A stretch of 52,659 bases of DNA from assembly GCA_003222675.1 (NCBI GenBank), contig QHWT01000070.1, positions 24,514 to 77,172 on the forward strand, written 5' to 3'. Positions 1-8,345 of this stretch are shown in pieces (the stretch's first letter is position 1; every line of letters starts with the position of its first letter). This DNA comes from Acidobacteriota bacterium. GTDB taxonomy: Bacteria > Acidobacteriota > Vicinamibacteria > Vicinamibacterales > 2-12-FULL-66-21. The translations under genes were made by a program, and so were the position numbers. A model generated the notes under the pieces. The model saw only the letters and a program-made list of their open reading frames with translations, was not told where the DNA came from and did not search any database.

Positions 1-4
1 CGAG

Positions 5-139
5 TGCTGCAGCAGGCCGCCCGCGAGAATAGTGAGGGCTGCCGCAAGGTTTTGCCCGATTGCTGCAGCAGGCCGCCCGCGAGAATAGTGAGGGCTGCCG
101 CAAGGTTTTGCCCGATTGCTGCAGCAGGCCGCCCGCGAG
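5..139. repeat. 56-bp tandem repeat, about 2.4 copies
   Basis: Positions 5-60 and 61-116 are identical 56-bp units, and 117-139 begins a third copy that breaks off 16 bases before the first gene's start codon. Each unit starts with tgctgcagcaggccgcccgc. The array may extend left beyond the window. It can be translated in more than one frame without a stop, but nothing suggests it is coding. Confidence 0.9.
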
Positions 140-154
140 GACAGAGAGGACCGT

Positions 155-651
155 ATGCACATCGCTCAGAGGATCGCACCGTGTTTGTGGTTCGACAATC
201 AAGCCGAAGAGGCCGCGAAGTTCTACACAGGCATCTTCAAGAATTCGAAAATCGTGGAGACTTCACGTTACGGAGAAGTGGGCCGCGACGTCCACCGGCG
301 TCCGCCCGGATCGGTCATGACGGTTGCCTTTGAACTCGAGGGCAGGCGTTTACCGCGTTGAATGGCGGCCCGATGTTCACGTTCAACGAAGCGATCTCGC
401 TTCAGGTCTACTGCGACACGCAGGAAGAAGTGGACCACTACTGGCAGAAGCTCTCTCAGGGCGGCGACCCGAAGGCACAGCAGTGTGGCTGGCTCAAAGA
501 CAAGTACGGCGTCTCCTGGCAAGTCGTTCCGAAGGTGTTGCCGGATTTGATCAAGGATCCCGATTCCGCGGAGTCACAAAGAGCCATGGAGGCGGTGCTT
601 CGAATGAAGAAGTTCGACATCGCTGAACTGCAGCGCGCGTACGCGGGGTGA
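155..651 (+). pseudogene. VOC/PhnB-like protein, frameshifted
   Basis: Small vicinal-oxygen-chelate family protein of the PhnB / '3-demethylubiquinone-9 3-methyltransferase' type. It is probably a metal-binding protein of unknown substrate. The first part (from ATG 155) carries [20 protein letters not shown] and runs to about 343. The rest, with the family motifs [26 protein letters not shown] and MKKFDIAELQRAYAG, lies in another frame and ends at the TGA at 649-651. At 341-345 the bases ggcag read as G then Q only if one C is added (ggc-cag), so a single base is missing. It could be a real pseudogene or a sequencing error. The intact protein would be about 165 residues. The next gene starts inside this stop codon. 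Confidence 0.8.
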
Positions 652-1193
652 TGACCGAGTCCCGCCGGCTGCTGCAGCACTTCCTGGCCGCACTGGCATA
701 CCGCACGCAGAAGGCGTTGCGTGGCGCGCCGGACTCGTTCGCCGACTTCCGTGCGGGGACGCAGGTGCGGACGCCGCACGAGCTGCTCCGGCACATGACG
801 GGCGTCATCGGCTACGCGCGTAGCATGCTGCACGGCGGCGACTTCGCTCCGCCGCAGCTGCCCACGCTCGCTGCCGAGATCGCGCGCTTTCACGAGACGC
901 TCGCTGCGCTCCGCGCGGATTTCGAGGATCCCACGCTCACCGCGCGAATCTCGGATGAACAGTTCCTTCACGGCCCTCTCAGCGACGCCATGACGCATGC
1001 GGGGCAGCTGGCCATGCTCCGGCGCCTCGCGGGATCGCCGGTGGCGTCCGAGAACTTCATCTCCGCGGACATTCGCGCGGACAACGTCAGCGCCGTGCAG
1101 GCGATGCCCGCCGCGCCCGATCCCTGGTGGCGGGCCGACCGCCCACCGCCGGCGCCAGGTCCAGGGAATCCATATGACGAGAGCGGTGGGTAA
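651..1193 (+). CDS. DinB/DUF1993-like four-helix protein
   Basis: This 180-residue cytoplasmic protein looks like a DinB-superfamily four-helix bundle. Members use a few histidines to bind metal, and some are thiol-dependent S-transferases; no substrate can be named here. Candidate histidines lie in HELLRHMTGVIGYARSMLHG and THAGQLAMLRRLAGSP. It is a clear paralogue of the protein at 47566-48075, sharing AYRT/SRK near the N-terminus and the motif TH-GQLAM-RRLAG-P near the C-terminus. ATG 651 overlaps the upstream TGA (tgATGa), so the two are probably co-transcribed; a GTG three bases earlier is possible. The last 30 residues are proline-rich. Confidence 0.75.
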   Translation: MTESRRLLQHFLAALAYRTQKALRGAPDSFADFRAGTQVRTPHELLRHMTGVIGYARSMLHGGDFAPPQLPTLAAEIARFHETLAALRADFEDPTLTARISDEQFLHGPLSDAMTHAGQLAMLRRLAGSPVASENFISADIRADNVSAVQAMPAAPDPWWRADRPPPAPGPGNPYDESGG

Positions 1194-1209
1194 TCGGGCT
1201 GTGAATTCA

Positions 1210-2013
1210 ATGCATCTTGAAGCGATCGCAACCGAGTTGCTCGCCGCCCTCGATGAAAGCAGCACGCTGGATGCGATTACGGCACGAGACTCGGGTTTCG
1301 ATTCCGACGCGGCGTATCTGGTCGGTGCGGAGATTCTTCGGCGCCGCCGCGCGCGAGGCGAGAGGCCGATCGGCCGGAAGATCGGTTTCACGAATCGTGG
1401 CATCTGGGCGGAATACGGTGTGTCGGCACCGATGTGGGCGCACGTCTACGACACCACCGTGACCTACCTCGATGAACCTGTCGGATGCCTCGTGTCAGGC
1501 CATCTGGTCCAGCCGCGGCTCGAGCCCGAGATCGTTCTGCACTTCGCGACCACGCCTTCTCCGACGGCAACCGAACAGGAAGTGCTCTCGAACGTCGACT
1601 GGGTTGCTCACGGATACGAGATCGTCCAGAGTCATTTCCCGAATTGGAAATTCAAGTTGCCCGATAGCATCGCGGCGTTCGGACTTCACGGTGCACTCGT
1701 GGTCGGTCCCCGAAGGCGCGTAGCGGATCTCGGTGATGTCGCGCGCAAGTTGCGCACGTTTACGATCACGTTGACGAATGATGACGATGTGACGGCGACC
1801 GGAGCCGGCAAGAACGTGCTCGGTAGCCCAATCGCGGCGGCAATGCACTTGCTGCAGGTGCTGAAGGATCAACATCAGTTCGAGCCCGTGCACGCCGGCG
1901 AGATCGTCACAACAGGTACGCTCCTTTCACCACCGCCGATCGCAGGGGGCGAGACGTGGCGCACGGAGGTGTCTGGGATCGAGTTGCCGGGACTCTGTCT
2001 TCACGTCGAGTAA
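1210..2013 (+). CDS. 2-keto-4-pentenoate hydratase / FAH-family protein
   Basis: This 267-residue protein belongs to the fumarylacetoacetate-hydrolase superfamily, on the 2-oxopent-4-enoate hydratase (MhpD-like) branch. Family members hydrate or decarboxylate 2-oxo-dienoates during aromatic catabolism, using a divalent metal held by acidic residues; EPEIVLHF is the usual metal-binding segment. Further matches are IGRKIGFTNRGIW near residue 60 and GAGKNVLGSPIAAAMHLLQVL near residue 200. ATG 1210 gives the family length and begins MHLEAIATELL. An in-frame ATG at 1174 would overlap the upstream gene by 20 bases. No other gene of an aromatic pathway is adjacent, so the physiological substrate is open. 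Confidence 0.82.
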   Translation: MHLEAIATELLAALDESSTLDAITARDSGFDSDAAYLVGAEILRRRRARGERPIGRKIGFTNRGIWAEYGVSAPMWAHVYDTTVTYLDEPVGCLVSGHLVQPRLEPEIVLHFATTPSPTATEQEVLSNVDWVAHGYEIVQSHFPNWKFKLPDSIAAFGLHGALVVGPRRRVADLGDVARKLRTFTITLTNDDDVTATGAGKNVLGSPIAAAMHLLQVLKDQHQFEPVHAGEIVTTGTLLSPPPIAGGETWRTEVSGIELPGLCLHVE

Positions 2014-2068
2014 GCTCGCGACGAGCACGGCTCGCGAGCCAGTAGACGCAACGGATCGAGGCGGAGAC

Positions 2069-2491
2069 ATGAGCACAAACGCAGTCTCAGGGACCTCCGT
2101 GGTGTGTTCGATTGCACCCATGCTCTCGGTGCGAAACGGCGCGCGCGCAGTCGAGTTCTACAAGTCCGCATTCGGCGCGATCGAGGTCTATCGCGTGGAG
2201 GATCCCGGTGGTTCAGTGGTATCTCGCCTGTCCGTCGACGGCGCGGAGTTCTGGCTGGCTGATGAATCTCCCGATCACGCCAACTTCAGTCCAGAGTCCC
2301 TGGGCGGCGGTTCTGTGCGGATGATCCTGACGGTGCCGGATCCCGATGCGATGGTCGCGAAAGCGCTCGCCGCAGGCGCGCGACTGGTCGTCCCCGTGGA
2401 GGAAGCATATGGATGGCGCCTGGGCCGCGTGGTCGATCCGTTCGGTCATCACTGGGAGATCGGCCATCCGCTGGCTCGTAGCGTCAGGTGA
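2069..2491 (+). CDS. VOC family protein (PhnB-like)
   Basis: A 140-residue single-domain glyoxalase-fold protein. It has SIAPMLSVRNGARAVEFYKSAFGA near the start and DPFGHHWEIGHPL at the end, a typical PhnB/VOC signature with a metal-ligand His and Glu in HHWE. Substrate unknown. It is followed after three bases by the DUF3303 gene and probably shares its transcript. It is intact, unlike the first VOC gene of the window. Confidence 0.85.
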   Translation: MSTNAVSGTSVVCSIAPMLSVRNGARAVEFYKSAFGAIEVYRVEDPGGSVVSRLSVDGAEFWLADESPDHANFSPESLGGGSVRMILTVPDPDAMVAKALAAGARLVVPVEEAYGWRLGRVVDPFGHHWEIGHPLARSVR

Positions 2492-2494
2492 GCG

Positions 2495-2776
2495 ATGCTT
2501 TTCATGGTGATCGAGCACTTCCGCTCCGGGCGAGCGCCCGATGTCTACCATCGCTTTCGCGATCGAGGGCGCATGGCGCCAGACGGGTTGCGCTACGTCG
2601 CCAGCTGGATTGATCTGAATTTCGAACGCTGCTTTCAGGTGATGGAGACGGACAACGAGGCGCTCTTCAAGGAATGGACGGAGAACTGGAAAGATCTGAT
2701 CGAGTTCGAGATCGTTCCTGTGCGGAGATCGGCGGAAGCCGCAGCCTTAATCGATTCCTCGAGAGGCGACGTTTGA
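2495..2776 (+). CDS. DUF3303 family protein
   Basis: A 93-residue protein starting MLFMVIEHFRSG, with MAPDGLRYVASWIDLNFERCFQVMET in the middle and DLIEFEIVPV near the end. This is the pattern of the DUF3303 family, small proteins of unknown function that fold like ferredoxin-type dimeric alpha/beta barrels. No catalytic residues can be assigned. Its TGA overlaps the ATG of the PQQ dehydrogenase by one base, so the pair is translationally coupled. Confidence 0.75.
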   Translation: MLFMVIEHFRSGRAPDVYHRFRDRGRMAPDGLRYVASWIDLNFERCFQVMETDNEALFKEWTENWKDLIEFEIVPVRRSAEAAALIDSSRGDV

Positions 2777-4764
2777 TGAATCTTCGAGCGACGTTTCTAT
2801 GGTTCGTTCTGGTGATGGCCTGCGGCGCCGTGGTCGCGCGCCGAGGCGCTGACGCGCAGGCCGTGCGCGGCGCCGGTCCGACCGGTCCGCACACGACGTG
2901 GAGCGACTACGGTGGCGGGGCTGATGCATCACAGTATTCGGCGCTCACGCAGATCAACCGGACCAATGTCAGCACGCTGCGCGTCGCGTGGACGTATCCG
3001 ACGGGAGACGCTGCCAACTACCTTTTCAATCCCATCGTCGTCGATGAGGTTATGTACGTGCTCGCCCGGAATAATGCGATCGTCGCCCTGGATGCGGCAA
3101 CCGGCAAGGAACTCTGGGTGCACGAGAACCAGCGGGGACGCATCACGACGCGCGGGATGAACTACTGGGAGAGCAAGGATCGCTCCGAGCGGCGGCTGCT
3201 TTACTCGAACGAGAATCGCCTGCAGGCGATCGATGCGCGAACCGGCGCGCCGATCACGTCATTTGGCGTCAACGGCTCGGTGGATCTGCGCGAAGGCCTC
3301 GGACGCGAGCCAGCCGACATCTCCGTCCAATCGTCGACACCGGGACGCGTCTTCGAGGATCTCGTCATCCTGGGATCGGCCACCAACCAGGACTACGATT
3401 CCGCGCCGGGCGACGTCCGCGCGTTCGACGTTCGCGCGGGCAGATTGATCTGGACGTTTCACACGGTCCCACACGCCGGTGAATTCGGCTACGACACGTG
3501 GCCGAAGGACGCGTGGAAGACCATCGGCGGCGCCAACGCATGGGCGGAGATGTCGATCGACGAGAAGCGCGGCATCGTCTATATCCCGACAGCAAGCCCC
3601 AAATACAACTTCTACGGCGCCAACCGCACGGGCGCGAACCTGTTCGGCGACTGCCTGCTGGCGCTCGACGCGAGCACTGGAAAACGCCTCTGGCATTTCC
3701 AGATGGTCCATCACGACATCTGGGACTACGACAACGCCACCGCGCCGAAGCTGCTGACGGTGCGTCACGAGGGAAAGACGATCGACATTGTCGCGCAGGC
3801 CGGCAAGACCGGGTTCCTCTACGTCTTCGATCGCGCAACCGGCGAGCCGCTGTGGCCCATCGAAGAACGTGCTGTTCCGCGGTCCGAGATGCCCGGAGAA
3901 GAAGCGTGGCCGACGCAGCCGTTCCCGCTGGCGCCGAAGCCGTTCGCGCGCCAGTCGTTCACGGAAAAGGATCTGAGTCCGTTCATCGACGATCCCGCCG
4001 AACGCGCGCGGCTGCTCGAAGATATTCGCGGCGCGCGAAACGAAGGCATGTTCACGCCGCCGGGCATCAGGCCGACGATCGAGATGCCAGGCAACAACGG
4101 CGGTTCGAATTTTGGCGGCGCCGCGGTCGATCCGGAACACGGGACCCTGTTCGTCGTGTCGAAAGACTTTCCGTCGATGCTGAAGCTGGAACTGGGCGGC
4201 GCGAACTCCGCGGCGTGGAGGGGCGTTGCTCCAATGCCAGACACGCCGTCCGCTACAGGCGCACCGCCGGCACCGTCGGACCCGGTGACCGCGCGCTACA
4301 AGAGCGGATTCGGTTTCATTATCACGAGCAGCGGCCTTTCTGCCATCGCGCCACCCTGGACGACGTTGACGGCGTACGATCTCAACACCGGCGGCATCAA
4401 GTGGCAGGAACCGCTCGGACAAATTCCGGAGCTCGTGTCCAAGGGATTCAAGGAAACGGGCGGGCACATGCCGAAGGTTGGGCCGGTCGTGACTGCGGGA
4501 GGATTGATATTCACCGGCACGCGCGATCGGATCATTCGAGCGCTCGATGTCGACACCGGACGCGTCCTGTGGCAGGCGGAAGTCGATGCCGGCGTGGAGG
4601 GAATCCCGGCTGTCTTCCAGGTGAAGGGCAGGCAATACCTCGTCTACTGCGCTGCGGCACGAGCGACCACGCACACGCATAGCCTGCCTGGCCATCCGGC
4701 GTCGACCGCACCTGTCGCCGGCGCGTATGTCGCGTTTGCGTTGCCGGACAACGCGACACGCTAA
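2776..4764 (+). CDS. PQQ-dependent dehydrogenase (quinoprotein beta-propeller)
   Basis: A 662-residue exported quinoprotein of the glucose/alcohol dehydrogenase type. Residues 1-29 form a signal peptide (hydrophobic FLWFVLVMACGAVV, then ADAQA). Propeller blades follow, with repeated 'ALDAATGKELW', 'AFDVRAGRLIWTF' and 'ALDVDTGRVLWQAEV' motifs. HHDIWDYDNATAPKL lies near residue 315 and is typical of the family. There is no CxxCH motif, so it is not a quinohaemoprotein. It should oxidise a sugar or alcohol in the periplasm and pass electrons to the quinone pool. The start overlaps the DUF3303 stop. No pqq biosynthesis genes are in the window. Confidence 0.88.
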   Translation: MNLRATFLWFVLVMACGAVVARRGADAQAVRGAGPTGPHTTWSDYGGGADASQYSALTQINRTNVSTLRVAWTYPTGDAANYLFNPIVVDEVMYVLARNNAIVALDAATGKELWVHENQRGRITTRGMNYWESKDRSERRLLYSNENRLQAIDARTGAPITSFGVNGSVDLREGLGREPADISVQSSTPGRVFEDLVILGSATNQDYDSAPGDVRAFDVRAGRLIWTFHTVPHAGEFGYDTWPKDAWKTIGGANAWAEMSIDEKRGIVYIPTASPKYNFYGANRTGANLFGDCLLALDASTGKRLWHFQMVHHDIWDYDNATAPKLLTVRHEGKTIDIVAQAGKTGFLYVFDRATGEPLWPIEERAVPRSEMPGEEAWPTQPFPLAPKPFARQSFTEKDLSPFIDDPAERARLLEDIRGARNEGMFTPPGIRPTIEMPGNNGGSNFGGAAVDPEHGTLFVVSKDFPSMLKLELGGANSAAWRGVAPMPDTPSATGAPPAPSDPVTARYKSGFGFIITSSGLSAIAPPWTTLTAYDLNTGGIKWQEPLGQIPELVSKGFKETGGHMPKVGPVVTAGGLIFTGTRDRIIRALDVDTGRVLWQAEVDAGVEGIPAVFQVKGRQYLVYCAAARATTHTHSLPGHPASTAPVAGAYVAFALPDNATR

Positions 4765-4813
4765 GACCGCGAGCCGACGTGTGGGTCGCGCGCTGGAGTA
4801 GAATCCGGCGCCT

Positions 4814-5770
4814 ATGGCCAAAAAGCGGACGGTGAAGCGGCGGAAGCGGGTCGGCGCGAAGTCCATCGGTCTGAGCGCAGCCGAGACGGCGCAGGTTGAC
4901 GATCGGTCGGTGCGTGCCCTTGCGAATCAGATTGCGGAAGACGAGGGGGCAGTGCTGGCAACCTATCGCGAACCGTTCGGCGGCACGCCGGTGCTGCTCG
5001 CGACGCTGCCGATCGATCGCGTCGAACCGACGCCCTACCAACGCGACCCCTCGCAGCCGCACGTCAAACGCCTGATGAACGTCGTCGAGACGCTCGGACG
5101 ATTCCTGGATCCCATCATCACCATCCGGCAGGACGACGGCTACTGGACGCCGAATGGCAATCACCGTCTCCAGGCCATGCGCAAGCTCGGCGCCAAATCC
5201 GTCGTCGCCCTGGTGATCCCGGATCCGGACGTCGCATTCAAGATCCTGGCGCTGAACACCGAGAAGGCGCACAACCTCAAGGAGAAGTCGCTCGAAACGA
5301 TTCGCATGCTGCGCGCGCTCGCCGAGTCACCAGGCTCGCGAACGGAGCGCGAGTTCGTATTCGAGTTCGACCAGCCCGCGTTTCTCACGCTCGGCGCGGG
5401 GTACGAGCAGCGGCCGCGCCTGAGTGGAGGTGCATATCATCCCTTGCTCCGGCGCATCGACGACTTCCTGGACGAACGTCTCCCGCGCGCGCTGAAGGAA
5501 CGCCAGCGGCGAGCCGGGCTCGTCCTCTCGATCGACGACGAGGTCACCCGCATCGTCGACAAGTTGAAGAAGCGAGGGCTGACCAGTCCCTATCTTCGCC
5601 CGTTCGTCGTCGCCCGCATCAATCCGATTCGGTTCTCGACCTCCACGGAGTTCGAGTTCGACGACGTGCTCCGGCGGATGGAAAAGAACGCCGCAAAATT
5701 CAACGCAGAGAAGATCCGCCAGGAGGACGTCGTCCGCGTTGGCGGTGGTCCGGTCGACGAGGCTGAATAG
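4814..5770 (+). CDS. ParB-like nuclease-domain protein
   Basis: A 318-residue protein with a lysine/arginine-rich first 15 residues (MAKKRTVKRRKR), then a ParB/sulfiredoxin-like domain at about residues 55-150. This domain includes TPYQRDPSQPHVKRLM, ITIRQDDGYWTPNGNHRLQAM and a hydrophobic strand VVALVIPD. It lacks a recognisable helix-turn-helix and has no ParA partner, so it is unlikely to be the chromosome-partitioning ParB. The C-terminal half is charged and helical with no known motif. The DUF2255-like gene follows one base after the stop, suggesting co-expression. DNA or nucleotide binding is plausible but not shown. Confidence 0.78.
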   Translation: MAKKRTVKRRKRVGAKSIGLSAAETAQVDDRSVRALANQIAEDEGAVLATYREPFGGTPVLLATLPIDRVEPTPYQRDPSQPHVKRLMNVVETLGRFLDPIITIRQDDGYWTPNGNHRLQAMRKLGAKSVVALVIPDPDVAFKILALNTEKAHNLKEKSLETIRMLRALAESPGSRTEREFVFEFDQPAFLTLGAGYEQRPRLSGGAYHPLLRRIDDFLDERLPRALKERQRRAGLVLSIDDEVTRIVDKLKKRGLTSPYLRPFVVARINPIRFSTSTEFEFDDVLRRMEKNAAKFNAEKIRQEDVVRVGGGPVDEAE

Positions 5771-5771
5771 C

Positions 5772-6158
5772 GTGCCGCAGTCGAAGCGCCGCTTGTCGAG
5801 TACCGTCGTTTCCGCGATTGACGACAGCAAGATTCTGGGCGTTCGTGCCGGTAGCCGGTCCGATCATCGCTTCATCGGAATCTGGGCGGTGGTGGTGAAC
5901 GGGCGTGCCTTTGCGCGGTCGTGGGCGCAGAAGCCTGCCGGATGGTACCGGACGTTCCTCGAGGATCCGCTCGGAACAATCCAGGTGGGACATCGGAAGA
6001 TCCGTGTTCGCGCGGTCCGCGCGCGAGGCGAGCGGCTTCGCGACGCCATCGAGCGTGCGTATGCGAAAAAATATCCGACGCCGGGGTCCGCAAAATTCGT
6101 GCGCGGCTTCCGGACGCTGCGGCGGCGTGACACGACGATTGAGTTCCTGCCGCCATAA
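5772..6158 (+). CDS. DUF2255-like small protein
   Basis: A 128-residue basic protein. The segment FIGIWAVVVNGRAFARSW...GWYRTFLEDPLGTIQVGHRKIRVRAV resembles DUF2255, a small beta-barrel related to nitroreductase-like deazaflavin-binding folds. I chose GTG 5772 because it falls one base after the ParB-like stop and has gagg nine bases upstream. An in-frame TTG at 5739 would overlap that gene. The protein ends at 6158, eight bases from the stop of the convergent PEBP gene. Function unknown. Confidence 0.6.
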   Translation: MPQSKRRLSSTVVSAIDDSKILGVRAGSRSDHRFIGIWAVVVNGRAFARSWAQKPAGWYRTFLEDPLGTIQVGHRKIRVRAVRARGERLRDAIERAYAKKYPTPGSAKFVRGFRTLRRRDTTIEFLPP

Positions 6159-6165
6159 GAGCCGG

Positions 6166-6627
6166 TCAGTGCGTCCGGACAGGCTGCCGCTGATAGCGGC
6201 CCACGAGGAGCGCCGTTCCGAGGACGTGCGTGTCGATCTTCGCCTCGAGTTGTTCCCGAGTGCCGTGCTCGAGCGCGATGGTGGGAACATCGAGCGCGTG
6301 CAACGTGAACCGGTAGCGATGCGGTCGATCTCCGGACGGCGGACAAGGCCCGCCATAACCGCTTCGTCCGAAGCTGTTCCGCCCCTGTATGCCCTGAGTG
6401 GAGCCCTCGCCGAGCTCCGTCAGGTCGGACGGGAGGTCGTACACCACCCAATGCGTGAAGGTTCCGCGAGGCGCGTCAGGATCGTCCATGACGAGCGCAA
6501 GCGACCGGGTCCCCGGAGGGGTACCCTTCCATGTAAGCCGCGGCGACAGATCCTCGCCGTCACAGGTGTGTCGCGCAGGTATATCTGCGCCATCCGCAAA
6601 GGCCGCTGAACTGAGCTTGAACTCCAT
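6166..6627 (-). CDS. YbhB/YbcL family PEBP protein
   Basis: A 153-residue phosphatidylethanolamine-binding-protein fold, the bacterial Raf-kinase-inhibitor-like family. Diagnostic segments are HTCDGEDLSPRLTW near residue 20, LVMDDPDAPRGTFTHWVVYDLP at 44-65, GRSGYGGPCPPSGDRPHRYRF near 90-110 and HVLGTALLVGRYQR at the end. The DPDAP and GPCPP-H motifs form the anion-binding pocket. It has no signal peptide, so it is probably cytoplasmic. It is transcribed away from the secreted SnoaL-like gene, sharing a 116-bp divergent spacer. The ligand is unknown in bacteria. Confidence 0.9.
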   Translation of the reverse strand: MEFKLSSAAFADGADIPARHTCDGEDLSPRLTWKGTPPGTRSLALVMDDPDAPRGTFTHWVVYDLPSDLTELGEGSTQGIQGRNSFGRSGYGGPCPPSGDRPHRYRFTLHALDVPTIALEHGTREQLEAKIDTHVLGTALLVGRYQRQPVRTH

Positions 6628-6743
6628 GGCGGGATCGAATGCAATCGGCGTGCACTCAGGCGAATGCTGCGGCTTCAGGTCATGTTCTGTGCACTGAATT
6701 CAGCTCGGCCGCACTAATATTCCTCAGGCAGAGGAGGTTCGAC

Positions 6744-7259
6744 ATGCGTTCACTCACAGCCAGACCCGTCCGTCTTCGCCGCGGGGCGGCTTCGGCAAGA
6801 CACGTCGTGATGGCGGCGGGGTTTTTCCTCATCTGCGTCAACGCGCACGCGCAAAGTAACCGAACGGCAAGTGGCGGGAACGTACGGGCGGCAATCGAGG
6901 CGGGCAACAAGAAATTCACGGACGGCGCCGCGAAGGGAGACGCTGCGATGATTGCGTCCGCGTATACCACCGATGCCGAGGCGTTTCCGCCCAACTCCGA
7001 AATCGTCAAGGGACGGCCGGCCCTACAGAAGCTCTGGCAGTCGGTGCTCGACTCCGGGATCTCTACGATTGACCTTGCCACCAAGGAAGTCGAATCGTCT
7101 GGGAACATCGCGTACGAAGTCGGCACTTACGAGATGAAAGCGAAAGACGGCAAGGTCGCGGACCACGGCAAGTACTGCGTCGTCTGGAAGCACGTCGGCG
7201 GACAGTGGCTGCTGCACCGCGATATCTGGACGACGAGCATGCCGCAGGCAAAGAAGTAA
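6744..7259 (+). CDS. Secreted SgcJ/DUF4440-like protein
   Basis: A 171-residue protein with a signal peptide (about residues 1-37, hydrophobic VVMAAGFFLICVNAHAQ) and a SnoaL/DUF4440-type domain. The typical pattern is AIEAGNKKFTDGAAKGDAAMIASAYTTDAEAFPPNSEIVKG near residues 50-90 and WKHVGGQWLLHRDIW near the end. These alpha+beta-barrel proteins range from isomerases to non-enzymatic binding proteins, so no reaction is proposed. The start is fixed by an excellent ribosome-binding site, aggagg at 6732-6737, six bases before ATG 6744. Confidence 0.82.
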   Translation: MRSLTARPVRLRRGAASARHVVMAAGFFLICVNAHAQSNRTASGGNVRAAIEAGNKKFTDGAAKGDAAMIASAYTTDAEAFPPNSEIVKGRPALQKLWQSVLDSGISTIDLATKEVESSGNIAYEVGTYEMKAKDGKVADHGKYCVVWKHVGGQWLLHRDIWTTSMPQAKK

Positions 7260-7319
7260 TCGGTCCGACGGTGCACGTTCGTAACGGCGAAGTCCGCGGA
7301 TGCGGCTGCCTGGCTCCGG

Positions 7320-7724
7320 ATGCGACAAGCGCTGTGGCCCGATGGGATCGATGAGCACGCCGGCGAAATCGAACGGTACTTCGCGGGGCTGCTTCATATG
7401 CCGGTCGAAGTGTTACTTGCTGTCGACGGCGACGCTGTCGTCGGCTTCGCGGAGTTGTCGATCCGCGCGTATGCCGAGGACTGCGTAACGGATCGCGTCG
7501 CCTACCTGGAAGGGTGGTATGTCGAGCCCGGCCACCGGCGACGCGGGGTGGGTCGCGCGCTCGTAACGGCCGCGAAAGCGTGGGCGCGCTCGCAAGGCTG
7601 CACCGAGTTCGCGTCCGACGCGTTGATTGACAATGATGCGAGTGCCGCGGCGCATCAGGCCCTGGGATTCGTGGAGACGGTACAACTCCGGTGCTTTCGA
7701 AAATCGCTCGAGCCGGCGACTTGA
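7320..7724 (+). CDS. AAC(6')-type GNAT acetyltransferase, 5' end doubtful
   Basis: A GNAT N-acetyltransferase resembling the AAC(6') aminoglycoside acetyltransferase branch. Matching segments are YLEGWYVEPGHRRRGVGRAL (acetyl-CoA loop RRRGVG), GCTEFASDALIDNDASAAAHQALGF and a C-terminal CFRKSL. The reading frame is open upstream to 7260 and encodes TAKSADAAAWLR, which matches the missing N-terminal strand and helix of this branch, but that stretch has no start codon in frame. GTG 7271 in another frame gives VHVRN and would join it if one G near 7286 were removed. So the gene is either frameshifted at its start or made as a shortened 134-residue form. Whether it acetylates aminoglycosides cannot be told from sequence. 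Confidence 0.7.
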   Translation: MRQALWPDGIDEHAGEIERYFAGLLHMPVEVLLAVDGDAVVGFAELSIRAYAEDCVTDRVAYLEGWYVEPGHRRRGVGRALVTAAKAWARSQGCTEFASDALIDNDASAAAHQALGFVETVQLRCFRKSLEPAT

Positions 7725-7729
7725 TCGAA

Positions 7730-8302
7730 ATGGAGCGCGCCGTGTCGGCCTTCAAGGAATGGGAAAGCTTCTACGTGATCGTCGGCTCCTCGGGCGCCGC
7801 CCTGACGGGCCTGCAATTCGTGGTCATCGCGCTGACCGCCGATCTGCGCCGGAGCAGCACCAGGGAGATCGACGCATTCGCGACGCCGACGATTATTCAC
7901 TTCGGCGCTGTCCTGCTGCTGTCTGGCATCCTGACGGCACCGTGGCACGGACTCTGGACACCAACCGTCCTGATTGCCGCATGTGGATTCCTGGGGCTCA
8001 TGTATTCGATTCTGGTCGTCCGCCGCGCGCGGCATCAGACAAGCTACAGTCTGGTGCTCGAGGACTGGCTCTTTCACGCAGCGCTCCCCGCACTCGCGTA
8101 CGCGCTCCTGGCGGCCGCGGCGTTGACGCTTCACGGCGCGCCACGTCCAGCGCTCTTCGTCGTGGCCACGGCGGCGCTGCTGCTGCTGTTCATCGGAATA
8201 CACAACGCGTGGGACACGGCCACGTACATGGTGGTCGCGCGCGGTCCCGAGCAAAAGAACGATCCCGCGAAGCAGCCGGCGGATGCAACGGAGCGAACAT
8301 GA
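7730..8302 (+). CDS. Multi-pass membrane protein, unknown function
   Basis: A 190-residue protein beginning MERAVSAFKEWESFYVIVGSS. It has four or five predicted membrane spans: SGAALTGLQFVVIALTA, IIHFGAVLLLSGILTAP, VLIAACGFLGLMYSILVV, ALPALAYALLAAAALTL and ALFVVATAALLLLFIGI. The tail is short, charged and cytoplasmic. No named family is recognised. ATG 7730 lies five bases after the acetyltransferase stop. A GTG at 7691 is in frame but would overlap that gene. Confidence 0.65.
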   Translation: MERAVSAFKEWESFYVIVGSSGAALTGLQFVVIALTADLRRSSTREIDAFATPTIIHFGAVLLLSGILTAPWHGLWTPTVLIAACGFLGLMYSILVVRRARHQTSYSLVLEDWLFHAALPALAYALLAAAALTLHGAPRPALFVVATAALLLLFIGIHNAWDTATYMVVARGPEQKNDPAKQPADATERT

Positions 8303-8345
8303 CGTCGACAATCGGCGCGTTGTCCTTTCTGAAAGGAGATCACGA

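Noticed and set aside
4814-5770. Chromosome-partitioning ParB
   Set aside because: There is no helix-turn-helix, no ParA gene and no parS-like site nearby. Only the nuclease-like N-terminal domain pattern fits.
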